From contig NZ_CAAF010000069.1 of the NCBI RefSeq assembly GCF_000359125.1, forward strand, positions 62,001-126,000: a DNA stretch of 64,000 nt, given 5' to 3'. This document shows positions 27,428 through 35,065 of the stretch, one piece after another. Source of the DNA: Mesorhizobium sp. STM 4661 (GTDB lineage Bacteria; Pseudomonadota; Alphaproteobacteria; Rhizobiales; Rhizobiaceae). The notes beneath the pieces were generated by a model. It was not told the origin of the DNA and did no database searches. It saw only the letters and a program-made list of their open reading frames with translations. Numbering within the stretch: the stretch's first letter is position 1; each line of letters begins with the position of its first letter. The position numbers and the translations under genes were made by a program.

Positions 27428-27877
27428 TCAAAACCTCATCGTTTGCGCGGCGTCCCCCTCCCCCTCGAGGGGAGGGTGGCCGCGAAGCGGTCGGGTGGGG
27501 TCGCCGAACATGCGCGCGACCTTCTCCTTGACCACCTGCGCGACATGCCAGGCGCTGTTTATGACATCAGGCTCATCGACGCGAAAGATATCGAACCCGA
27601 GCGATCGCAGATAGGCATCGCGGACGGCGTCGTGCCGTTTGCCCCTCTCCTGTTCGTGCAAATCGCCATCCACTTCCACCACCAGCTTTACAGCAAGGCA
27701 AGCGAAGTCGACGATATAAGGTCCGATCGGGCACTGGCGGCGGAACTTGATGCCGGCCGATTTCAGCTCGCGCAGCTCATACCACAGCAAGGATTCTCCC
27801 TTGGTCGCATGAACTCGAAGCGCGCGCGCCTTTTGGCGCATTTCGAAGCTCACGCCGGTACGGGGCATTAGAAGCAA
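27428..27877 (-). CDS. DUF559 endonuclease-domain protein, copy 2
   Basis: The protein (149 residues from ATG 27877) has the DUF559 core RRQCPIGPYIVDFACLAVKL followed by VVEVDGDLH and HDAVRDAYLRSLGFDIFRVD. The ADF/VDF and EVDG acidic residues of the nuclease site are retained. The last 25 residues (GDPTRPLRGHPPLEGEGD...) are translated from one arm of a long inverted repeat. The gene body is therefore enclosed by that repeat, whose other arm lies at 27912-27963. It sits upstream of pydC with no gap (TGA then ATG). It shares only the family core with copy 1. Confidence 0.78.
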   Translation of the reverse strand: MLLMPRTGVSFEMRQKARALRVHATKGESLLWYELRELKSAGIKFRRQCPIGPYIVDFACLAVKLVVEVDGDLHEQERGKRHDAVRDAYLRSLGFDIFRVDEPDVINSAWHVAQVVKEKVARMFGDPTRPLRGHPPLEGEGDAAQTMRF

Positions 27878-27963
27878 CCTCGCAACGAGAGATCAGGTCG
27901 GCGCGCGGCACCACCGACCCCACCCGACCGCTTCGCGGCCACCCTCCCCTCGAGGGGGAGGGA
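27452..27963. repeat. Inverted repeat enclosing DUF559 copy 2
   Basis: The left arm 27452-27503 (CCCCCTCCCCCTCGAGGGGA onward) is the essentially perfect complement of the right arm 27912-27963. The arms are about 47-50 bp, and the enclosed DNA of about 408 bp is almost exactly the nuclease domain. The arms contain an internal CGCGAAGCG stem. The outer right arm lies between the nuclease start and the transaminase stop. Confidence 0.9.
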
Positions 27964-27980
27964 AAGCTGCGGCCAGGTCT

Positions 27981-29309
27981 TCAATCTATCGACCTCAGCA
28001 CATCACGCACGTGGTCGATCAATTCGTTGATCTGGCCCTTGGTTATGATCAGCGGCGGCGATAGCGCGATGATGTCGCCGGTGGTGCGGATCAGCGCGCC
28101 GCGCTCGAACGCCTTGACGAAGGCCGAGAAGGCCCTTTTGGTCGGCTGCCCGGCGATCGGCGCCAGCTCGATCGCGCCGATCAGGCCGATGTTTCTGATA
28201 TCGATGACGTTGGGCTCGCCCTTCAGCGAATGCAGCGCGTCTTCCCAATAGGGCGCCAGCTCCTCGCCGCGGGTCAGCAGCCCCTCTTCCTTGTAGGTGT
28301 CGAGCGTACCGAGCGCCGCCGCGCAGGCGATCGGATTGCCCGAATAGGTGTAGCCGTGGAAGAACTCGATCATGTGCTCGGGGCCGGTCATGAAGGCGTC
28401 GTGGATCTCCTTCTTGACGAACACCGCGCCCATCGGGATGACGCCGTTGGAGACGCCCTTGGCCGTCGTCATGATGTCGGGCGTGACGCCGAAATAATCG
28501 GCGGCGAACGGCGTGCCGAGCCGGCCGAAACCGGTGATGACCTCATCGAAGATCAGAAGAATGCCGTGCTTGGTGCAGATCTCGCGCAGCTTCTGCAAAT
28601 AACCCTTCGGCGGCAGGATGACACCGGTCGAACCGGCGACCGGCTCGACGATGACGGCCGCAATGGTCGAGGCGTCATGCAGGGTAACGATACGCTCCAG
28701 CTCGTTGGCCAGTTCCGCGCCATGCTCCGGCACGCCCTTGGAGAAGGCATTCTTCTCCGGCAGATGCGTGTGCGGCATATGGTCGACACCGCCGAGCAAC
28801 GTGCCGAACATCTTGCGGTTGCTGACGATGCCGCCGACCGAAATGCCGCCGAAATTGACGCCGTGATAGCCGCGCTCGCGGCCGATCAGGCGGGTGCGCG
28901 AACCCTCGCCTTTGACGCGGTGATAGGCGATCGCCATCTTCAGCGCGGTGTCGACCGATTCCGAACCGGAATTGGTGAAGAACACGTGGTCCATGCCTTT
29001 CGGCGCGATGTCGACCAGGCGGTTGGCCAGTTCGAACACGATCGGGTGGCCCATCTGGAAGGCCGGCGCATAGTCGAGCTCGGCCGCCTGGTGCTGGATC
29101 GCCTCGGTGATTTTCGGGCGGCAATGGCCGGCATTGACGCACCACAGCCCAGCAGTGCCGTCGAGAACCTTGCGGCCGTCGCTGGTCGTGTAGTGCATGT
29201 CCTTGGCGGACACGAACATGCGCGGCGCCTGCTTGAACTGCCGGTTTGCCGTGAACGGCATCCAGAATGCGCTGAGATCGTTCGGCGTGACTTTCAGCCG
29301 GTTGGACAT
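27981..29309 (-). CDS. Beta-alanine:pyruvate (omega-amino acid) transaminase
   Basis: The 442-residue class III aminotransferase has the opening LSAFWMPFTANRQFKQAPR typical of beta-alanine:pyruvate transaminases. It also has the PLP phosphate-binding TNSGSESVD near residue 115, the pyridine-binding D255 in LLIFDEVITGFGR and the Schiff-base K284 in TTAKGVSNG. It should convert beta-alanine from uracil (or beta-aminoisobutyrate from thymine) to the semialdehyde, completing the pathway. The ATG at 29309 has AAGGGGAAG upstream. The gene is divergent from the RutR-like regulator, with a RutR-type box between them. Confidence 0.92.
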   Translation of the reverse strand: MSNRLKVTPNDLSAFWMPFTANRQFKQAPRMFVSAKDMHYTTSDGRKVLDGTAGLWCVNAGHCRPKITEAIQHQAAELDYAPAFQMGHPIVFELANRLVDIAPKGMDHVFFTNSGSESVDTALKMAIAYHRVKGEGSRTRLIGRERGYHGVNFGGISVGGIVSNRKMFGTLLGGVDHMPHTHLPEKNAFSKGVPEHGAELANELERIVTLHDASTIAAVIVEPVAGSTGVILPPKGYLQKLREICTKHGILLIFDEVITGFGRLGTPFAADYFGVTPDIMTTAKGVSNGVIPMGAVFVKKEIHDAFMTGPEHMIEFFHGYTYSGNPIACAAALGTLDTYKEEGLLTRGEELAPYWEDALHSLKGEPNVIDIRNIGLIGAIELAPIAGQPTKRAFSAFVKAFERGALIRTTGDIIALSPPLIITKGQINELIDHVRDVLRSID

Positions 29310-29401
29310 GACCAAGACTTCCCCTTGTAACCTGTTTCGGTGCGGCTAACGCTTGGTCTTCCCGACATTTGGTCTTCGCTGCGTTTTCGTGCTACGCAAA
29401 T

Positions 29402-29419
29402 TTTGACCGATTGGACAAA
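29402..29419. promoter_or_regulatory. RutR-like operator between transaminase and rutR
   Basis: TTTGACCGATTGGACAAA is an imperfect palindrome. It matches 12 of 14 defined positions of the E. coli RutR consensus TTGACCAnnTGGTCAA. It lies 93 bp from the transaminase start and 133 bp from the regulator start, so it could control both. Confidence 0.7.
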
Positions 29420-29551
29420 CGTTAGCACCGCCGTGTCGGCGGTCAAGGGACTACTAGCGGAAATGCGGCATCGGAAGCGCGCTCCACAGGCCGGGGAAAA
29501 ACTGGTCCAGAGAATTGGTCCAGATGGGCCTCAGCGCGGCGGCGCGCAAGG

Positions 29552-30193
29552 GTGACGGACGCCATGGAAGGCTCAGCTCCTCGCCGCACCCGCATCCAGC
29601 AGGAAAAGCGCGAACTCATCCTGGAAGCCGCGCTCGAAGTCTTCTCCACCAACGGGTTTCGCGGCTCCACCATCGACCAGATCGCCGAAGCCGCCGGCAT
29701 GTCGAAGCCGAACCTGCTCTACTATTTCCGCCGCAAGGAAGACATCCACGAAACGCTGATGGAGCGACTGCTTGCGACCTGGCTGGCGCCGCTGCGCGAG
29801 CTCGACGACATCGGCGATCCCATGACCGAATTGCGCAGCTACATCAGGCGCAAGCTCGAAATGGCGCGGGATTTCCCCAGGGAAAGCCGGCTGTTCGCCA
29901 ACGAGATCCTGCAGGGCGCGCCGCGCATCATGCCGCTGCTGGAAGGCGAGTTGAAGACGCTGGTCGACGAGAAGGCCACAGTCATCAAGGGCTGGATGCG
30001 GGCCGGCAAGATCGCCCGCACCGACCCCTGGCACCTGATCTTCTCGATCTGGGCAACGACCCAGCACTATGCCGATTTCGACGTCCAGGTTCGCGCCGTG
30101 CTCGGCGCCGACCGCGGCGGCGACGGCCGCTTCGAGGATGCCGCGAGGTTCCTCGAGCAACTGTTCATCGACGGGCTGAAGCCGAAAAACTAG
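29552..30193 (+). CDS. rutR: RutR-like TetR-family pyrimidine regulator
   Basis: The 213-residue protein has an N-terminal TetR helix-turn-helix (AALEVFSTNGFRGSTIDQIA ... LLYYFRRKEDI). Its C-terminal domain closely follows E. coli RutR, including IWLAPL-like, RDFPRESRLFANEILQGAP, LVDEKATVIKGWMRAGK and FSIWATTQHYADFDVQV. RutR senses uracil and controls pyrimidine use. The match and the setting make this the regulator of the surrounding catabolic genes. The start is GTG at 29552 or ATG at 29564; neither has a strong Shine-Dalgarno sequence. Confidence 0.9.
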   Translation: MTDAMEGSAPRRTRIQQEKRELILEAALEVFSTNGFRGSTIDQIAEAAGMSKPNLLYYFRRKEDIHETLMERLLATWLAPLRELDDIGDPMTELRSYIRRKLEMARDFPRESRLFANEILQGAPRIMPLLEGELKTLVDEKATVIKGWMRAGKIARTDPWHLIFSIWATTQHYADFDVQVRAVLGADRGGDGRFEDAARFLEQLFIDGLKPKN

Positions 30194-30225
30194 CGGCAGT
30201 GGAGACTGGCCGAAGCACTCGTCGC

Positions 30226-30409
30226 TTCGTCATCCTGGGGCGTAGCAAGGAGCGAAGCGACGCGCGCAGACCCCGGGATCCATGCCGTGACCTCAGAGCG
30301 CTGCTGGGGTACAGAATTCTGCTCCGCTGCATTCCTCGGTTGAGGTCACGGCATGGATCCCAGGGTCTCCGCAACGCCGCTTCGCGGCTGCTACGCCTGG
30401 GATGACGAA
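30226..30409. repeat. Dispersed palindromic repeat, copy C
   Basis: The outer arms begin TTCGTCATCCTGGGGCGTAG and end CGCCTGGGATGACGAA. The inner arms ATCCATGCCGTGACCTCA and TGAGGTCACGGCATGGAT pair perfectly. The centre ACAGAATTCTGCTCCGCTGC matches copy A. It lies between the rutR stop and the convergent DoxX gene, and nothing else is visible in that gap. Confidence 0.9.
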
Positions 30410-30434
30410 GCTGAGGGGCTGCGGCCAACCAACG

Positions 30435-30815
30435 TTACGCGCTACGCAGCTCTTGCGGCATCGCATCGAGCAAATGCTGCGCAACATTGCCGACAAAGCC
30501 GTTGATGCGGGACGCGCGATCCAGACCTTGATGGTCCCGGAAATTGTGGAACATCGGCGTGGCAACGATCAGGAACAGCACGAGTGCCGCACAAGCGGTT
30601 GCGGTCCAGAACCCGGCTATCACCATTGCCCCGGCAACGACCTGCAGGACGATGCCGAGCCATAGCATGAGCCGTGCCTGCGGCACGCAGCGCATGGCCA
30701 TGAGTTGGGTCAGAAAGGCTGCGTTCTGGATGTTGCGCACGCCGGCGAAAACAAAGGCGCCGCCGAGCAGCAGGCGGCCGAGAAACATCAAGGCCGAAGC
30801 CGTGTCCTCAATCAT
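30435..30815 (-). CDS. DoxX-family membrane protein
   Basis: The 126-residue protein has four hydrophobic helices. Family motifs are FLGRLLLGGAFVFAGVRNI at the start, a LGIVLQVVAGAMVIAGF helix and a C-terminal FRDHQGLDRASRINGFVGN segment. DoxX proteins often act in thiol or redox stress systems at the membrane. GGGAGG precedes the ATG at 30815. It is the last gene of an apparent Rrf2-AhpD-DoxX operon, which suggests a redox-related role. Confidence 0.85.
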   Translation of the reverse strand: MIEDTASALMFLGRLLLGGAFVFAGVRNIQNAAFLTQLMAMRCVPQARLMLWLGIVLQVVAGAMVIAGFWTATACAALVLFLIVATPMFHNFRDHQGLDRASRINGFVGNVAQHLLDAMPQELRSA

Positions 30816-30883
30816 GGAAGCCTCCCTTCCAAAACGATTGGAGCGCGGCCTTGTCGGCGGCGCTCCAGTACACTGTCGGTCGA

Positions 30884-31342
30884 TCAGGCGGCCTTGGCCG
30901 ACGGCATCGGATGAAGGGCGTGGAACGGGACGCAAAGCCGGTTCCAGGTATTGATCATGCCGATCGCCACCGACAGCTTGACCAGTTCCTCTTCCGAGAA
31001 ATGCTCCAGCGTCCTTGCATAGAGTTCGTCCGAAACACCGTGGTCGGCGATCTTCGTCACCGCTTCGGTCCAGGCGAAGGCCGCGCGTTCGCGCTCGGAA
31101 AACAGCGGCGATTCCTTCCAGGCAGAGACCAGATAGAGCCGCTGCTCGGTCTCGCCGTCGCGCCCAGCCTCGCGGCTGTGCATCTCGACGCAATAGGAGC
31201 AGCCATTGATCTGCGATGCCCTGAGCTTGATCAGATGCAGCAGGCTCACCTCGAGCCCACATTCGTCGACCGCCTTGTTGAGCGCCGACACCCCCTTCAT
31301 GATCTCCAGCGCCTTGGCGAAAAATTGCAGCCTCTGTTTCAT
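30884..31342 (-). CDS. AhpD-like carboxymuconolactone decarboxylase-family protein
   Basis: The 152-residue all-helical protein carries the redox motif CSYCVEMHS near residue 48, the CxxC plus histidine seen in AhpD-type alkylhydroperoxidases. The downstream EAVTKIAD and YARTLEHFSEEELVKLSVAIGMINTWNRL segments (key residues E117-E119, N131) complete the family fold. It probably reduces peroxides or recycles thiols. AAAGGAAAG precedes the ATG at 31342. It is 19 bp downstream of the Rrf2 regulator gene. Confidence 0.88.
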   Translation of the reverse strand: MKQRLQFFAKALEIMKGVSALNKAVDECGLEVSLLHLIKLRASQINGCSYCVEMHSREAGRDGETEQRLYLVSAWKESPLFSERERAAFAWTEAVTKIADHGVSDELYARTLEHFSEEELVKLSVAIGMINTWNRLCVPFHALHPMPSAKAA

Positions 31343-31361
31343 CGTCTTTCCTTTCACATAC

Positions 31362-31880
31362 TCATGCTTGCTTGGTTGAACTGGATTTCTGCCGCCGTTG
31401 GTGGCGTGCAACGAAGGCGCAGCTCGCGGCAAACGATCTGGGATCGCCTTCTTCAGCGTAATTCGCCACGATGTCGGACAGCCTGGTTTCGGCAAGCGCT
31501 GCCCGATAGGCGCGCTCGGCCTTCAGCATCGCGGCATTGATGCCGCAGCGCTTGACATAGGCCGAGGCATCGATCCTGAGCGGGCCGTTGCGGCGAATTT
31601 CGCTGCAGCGAAATGCCGGTTCGCGCCCTTCGATGGCCAGCACGATGTCGAGGAGCGTGATGCGTTCCGCCGCCCGCGCCAGCCTGTAGCCACCCGCCGG
31701 ACCCGGCACCGATTCCAGGATGCGCGCTGCTGTCAGCATGTTGAGATGTTTCAGCAGATAGCTCGGCGACAGGCCGAAAGCCTCGGCCAGCGCCGCGCCG
31801 GGCATGGTGCTGTTGCCATCGACGCTCGCCAGCGTGGCCGCGCAGTGGATGGCCGCTTCAACGCCCTCGCCCAGCCTCAT
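31362..31880 (-). CDS. Rrf2-family transcriptional regulator
   Basis: The 172-residue protein has a winged helix of the Rrf2 type at residues 5-85 (AEAFGLSPSYLLKHLNMLTAA, then VPGPAGGYRLAR). Cysteines follow at about 105 (CSEI) and 125 (KRCGI). Two cysteines rather than the usual three suggest a thiol or partial Fe-S sensor. It leads the AhpD and DoxX genes. The upstream region 31885-31935 has several GATA/TATC half-sites, including TATC-GTG-GATA, that could be its operator. Confidence 0.85.
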   Translation of the reverse strand: MRLGEGVEAAIHCAATLASVDGNSTMPGAALAEAFGLSPSYLLKHLNMLTAARILESVPGPAGGYRLARAAERITLLDIVLAIEGREPAFRCSEIRRNGPLRIDASAYVKRCGINAAMLKAERAYRAALAETRLSDIVANYAEEGDPRSFAASCAFVARHQRRQKSSSTKQA

Positions 31881-32030
31881 GATGCCGATCTCCTATTCAT
31901 GGATATTTTTTATCGTGGATAGATTTTATCTGCAATAGGAAAGTGGAGTATCTCCACATGTTCGCGATGGCCACGCGAGTGAGGTTTCCGAGGCGCAAAG
32001 GTCCAGTGGTTTTCGGCACGCTGCGCAGGA

Positions 32031-32249
32031 GTTCCTCGCCCCCGCAAGCGGGGGAGAGGTGGCCCGGCGAAGCCGGGACGGAGAGGGGGGACGACCTTCG
32101 CGAAGTCAGAAGCGCAGGGGAAAGGCACGAGCAAGATAAAAGGCCATCAGGACTTTGGGCAGTTCCCAGTCGTCCCGAAGGCCCCTCTCCGTCCCGGCTT
32201 CGCCGGGCCACCTCTCCCCACTTCGTACCCACTTCGTGGGGCGAGGAAC
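32031..32249. repeat. Long inverted repeat, about 65-bp arms
   Basis: The left arm 32031-32094 (GTTCCTCGCC ... GGCCCGGCGAAGCCGGGACG ... GAGAGGGG) pairs with the right arm 32181-32249, which ends GGGGCGAGGAAC. The loop is about 86 bases and holds no gene. The right arm contains an extra CTTCGTACCCACTTCGTG insertion. It occupies the gap between the Rrf2 gene and the end of preA. Confidence 0.85.
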
Positions 32250-32269
32250 CCAAATTCTGCGAAGGCAGC

Positions 32270-33589
32270 CTACTCCGCCGCCACCTTGGCCATCGGGTTG
32301 TTCGGATGCGTCGTCCAGTTGGCGTAGACCGGCGATACCGGCTTGCCGGTGCGCTGGTCCATCACGCCCACCGCCAGCGGCTCCATGGTGATGCAGTTCT
32401 CCACCGGGCAGACATTGACGCAGAGATTGCAGCCGACGCATTCGGCCTCGATCACCTCGAAATGCCTGACGCCGTCGACCATGTTGGTGATCGCCTGGTG
32501 AGACGTGTCCTCGCAGGCGATGTGGCAGCGGCCGCATTTGATGCAGGCCTCCTGGTCGATATGCGCCTTGGCGATGTAGTTGAGGTTGAGATACTGCCAG
32601 TCGGTGACATTGGGCGTGGCGCGGCCGATGATGTCGTCGAGCGAGGCATGGCCCTTCTCGTCCATCCAGTTTTCCAGGCCGGCAATCATCTCCTGCACGA
32701 TCTTGAAGCCATAGGTCATCGCCGCCGTGCACACCTGCACATTGCCGGCGCCGAGCGCCATGAATTCGGCGGCGTCCCGCCATGTCGTGATGCCGCCGAT
32801 GCCGGAGATCGGCAGGCCATGCGTTTCCGGATCGCGGGCGATCTCGGCCACCATGTTCATGGCGATCGGCTTCACCGCCGGACCGCAATAGCCGCCATGC
32901 GAACCCTTGCCGTCGATCGTCGGCTCTGGTGCGAAACTGTCGAGATTGACGCCGGTAATCGAATTGATGGTGTTGATCAGCGACACCGCATCGGTGCCGC
33001 CGGCAAGGGCCGCACGCGCCGGCTTGCGCACATCGGTGATGTTGGGCGTCAGCTTGGTAATGACAGGCATGCGGGTGTTGGCCTTGCACCAGCGCACCAC
33101 CATTTCGATGTATTCCGGCACCTGGCCGACGGCGGCACCCATGCCGCGTTCCGACATGCCGTGCGGGCAGCCGAAATTGAGCTCGATGCCGTCAGCCTCG
33201 GTCTCCTCGACCACCGGCAGGATCGCCTTCCACGCGTGCTCCTCGCACGGCACCATCAGCGAGACGACGATGGCGCGGTCGGGCCAATCCTTCTTGACCT
33301 GCTTGATCTCGCGCAGATTGACCTGCAGGGCGCGGTCGGTGATCAGCTCGATGTTGTTGAGGCCGAGCAGGCGGCGGTCGGCACCCCAGATCGCGCCGTA
33401 ACGCGGACCGTTGACGTTGACCACCGGCGGCCCTTCTTCGCCGAGCGTCTTCCACACCACGCCACCCCACCCTGCCCTAAAGGCGCGGATGACATTATAG
33501 GCCTTGTCGGTCGGCGGCGCCGAGGCCAGCCAGAACGGATTGGGCGATTTGATGCCGACGAAATTATTTCTGATGTCTGCCATGCTCAT
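32270..33589 (-). CDS. preA: NAD-dependent dihydropyrimidine dehydrogenase subunit PreA
   Basis: The 439-residue subunit holds the FMN barrel of the dihydroorotate-dehydrogenase type (residues about 5-310, with LNFGCPHGMSERGMG near the catalytic cysteine). A C-terminal ferredoxin part has two 4Fe-4S motifs, CIKCGRCHIACE and CVGCNLCVNVCP. With PreT it reduces uracil and thymine to the 5,6-dihydro forms, step one of the pathway. Its ATG overlaps the preT stop by ATGA, so the subunits are made in step. It shows all features of an active enzyme. Confidence 0.95.
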   Translation of the reverse strand: MSMADIRNNFVGIKSPNPFWLASAPPTDKAYNVIRAFRAGWGGVVWKTLGEEGPPVVNVNGPRYGAIWGADRRLLGLNNIELITDRALQVNLREIKQVKKDWPDRAIVVSLMVPCEEHAWKAILPVVEETEADGIELNFGCPHGMSERGMGAAVGQVPEYIEMVVRWCKANTRMPVITKLTPNITDVRKPARAALAGGTDAVSLINTINSITGVNLDSFAPEPTIDGKGSHGGYCGPAVKPIAMNMVAEIARDPETHGLPISGIGGITTWRDAAEFMALGAGNVQVCTAAMTYGFKIVQEMIAGLENWMDEKGHASLDDIIGRATPNVTDWQYLNLNYIAKAHIDQEACIKCGRCHIACEDTSHQAITNMVDGVRHFEVIEAECVGCNLCVNVCPVENCITMEPLAVGVMDQRTGKPVSPVYANWTTHPNNPMAKVAAE

Positions 33590-34950
33590 GCCCTCCCGTT
33601 CGAGGTCAGTGCCCGGTGGATCGATTCCGCCGCATCGCGGCCTTGCGCCACGGCCGAGACGGTCAGGTCGTCGCCGCCAAAGATGCAGTCGCCGCCAGCC
33701 CAGACGTTGGCCAGCGAGGTGCGCCCATCGGCATCGACCTTGATGCGGCCGGCTTCCAGCGCGAACGAGGCCCCGCTGCCGTTGAGCGCCGAGGGAATAA
33801 AGCTCTGGCCGATCGCCTTGAACACCTGATCGGCGGTAAGCGTCAACCGCTCGCCTGTGCCGACGAGTTTCTCGCCCTTCATCGCCGTGTATTCGAGTTC
33901 GATGGCACTCACCTTGCCGCCTTCAGCGATGACGCGCTTCGGCTGCAGCCAGTGACGGATGGTGACACCGTTGGCGGCCGCCAGATCCTGTTCGAACGCA
34001 GAGGCATTCATGTGCTCCTGGCCGCGCCGGTAGCAGATCGTCACCTCCTCGGCGCCGAGCAGCTTCGACTGCACCGCCGCGTCGATCGCCGTCATGCCGC
34101 CGCCGATGACGACGACGCGCCGGCCGACCGGCAGACTGGCAAGATCGCTGGCCTGGCGAAGCTCCGCGATGAACTCCACTGCATTGGTGACGCCTTGCGC
34201 CTCCTCGCCATCGGCGCGCAACGCATTGACGCCGCCAAGCCCCATGCCGAGAAACACCGCATCGTAATTCCTGATCAGGTCCGACAGCTGGTAGTCGCGG
34301 CCGAGCGCCTTGCCGTTCTGGATGTCGATGCCACCGATCGAGGTGACATAGTCGACCTCGGCCTGGGCGAAATTATCGATGCTCTTGTAGGCGGCGATGC
34401 CGTATTCATTGAGGCCGCCGGCTTTAGGACGGGCTTCCAGAATGGTCACGTCGTGACCATGGCGGGCAAGCCGATGCGCGGCGGCAAGCCCCGCCGGCCC
34501 GGCGCCGACCACGGCGACCGTCTTGCCGGTCGAGGCGGCGCGCGGATAGAATTGCTTGTTCTGCGCCATGGCGACATCGGTGGCGTAGCGCTGCAGCCGG
34601 CCGATCTGCACCGGCTTGCCTTCCGCCACTTCGCGCACGCAGACCTCTTCGCACAGCGTCTCGGTCGGGCAGACGCGGGCGCACATCCCGCCCAAAATAT
34701 TCTGGTCGAAAATCGTCTTGGCCGAGCCGATCGGATTGCCGGTGGCAATCTGGCGGATGAACAGCGGGATATCGATCGAGGTCGGGCATGCATTCATGCA
34801 CGGCGCGTCGTAGCAGAAATAGCAGCGGTCGGATTCGACCAGCGCCTCATGATGATCGAGCGGCGGATGCAGGTCGGAAAAATTATCCGCATATTGTTCG
34901 GGCGAAAGCCGGCCGCCGGCAATGCCCTGCTTGAAATGACCAGTCGCCAT
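33586..34950 (-). CDS. preT: NAD-dependent dihydropyrimidine dehydrogenase subunit PreT
   Basis: The 454-residue subunit has an N-terminal Fe-S domain with CYFCYDAPCMNACP and CARVCPTETLCEEVC. An FAD site VVGAGPAGLAAAHRL follows near residue 135 and an NAD(P) site VVIGGGMTAIDAA near residue 270, as in GltD-like oxidoreductases. It passes electrons from NAD(P)H to PreA. The ATG at 34950 has AAGGGGAAGAGG upstream and is preferred over a more distal in-frame start. A RutR-type box lies 50 bp upstream. Confidence 0.95.
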   Translation of the reverse strand: MATGHFKQGIAGGRLSPEQYADNFSDLHPPLDHHEALVESDRCYFCYDAPCMNACPTSIDIPLFIRQIATGNPIGSAKTIFDQNILGGMCARVCPTETLCEEVCVREVAEGKPVQIGRLQRYATDVAMAQNKQFYPRAASTGKTVAVVGAGPAGLAAAHRLARHGHDVTILEARPKAGGLNEYGIAAYKSIDNFAQAEVDYVTSIGGIDIQNGKALGRDYQLSDLIRNYDAVFLGMGLGGVNALRADGEEAQGVTNAVEFIAELRQASDLASLPVGRRVVVIGGGMTAIDAAVQSKLLGAEEVTICYRRGQEHMNASAFEQDLAAANGVTIRHWLQPKRVIAEGGKVSAIELEYTAMKGEKLVGTGERLTLTADQVFKAIGQSFIPSALNGSGASFALEAGRIKVDADGRTSLANVWAGGDCIFGGDDLTVSAVAQGRDAAESIHRALTSNGRA

Positions 34951-34999
34951 TCCTCTTCCCCTTGTTTTCGTTTTGGGGAAGGCTAGCACGTTTTATTTT

Positions 35000-35015
35000 T
35001 TTATCAATTGGTCAA
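35000..35015. promoter_or_regulatory. RutR-like operator upstream of preTA
   Basis: TTTATCAATTGGTCAA matches 12 of 14 defined positions of the RutR consensus TTGACCAnnTGGTCAA, with a perfect TGGTCAA right half. It sits 50 bp before the preT start inside an AT-rich promoter-like stretch. Together with the box at 29402 it links both arms of the pyrimidine locus to one regulator. Confidence 0.65.
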
Positions 35016-35065
35016 TTTTCAACGCAAGCCACTGAAAAGCCTCGATAAAAACATGATATTTTTAC

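Noticed and set aside
25552..27877. DUF559 genes as functional members of the pyrimidine pathway
   Set aside because: Their nuclease-like cores and link to inverted repeats point to insertion; no catalytic role in the pathway is plausible.
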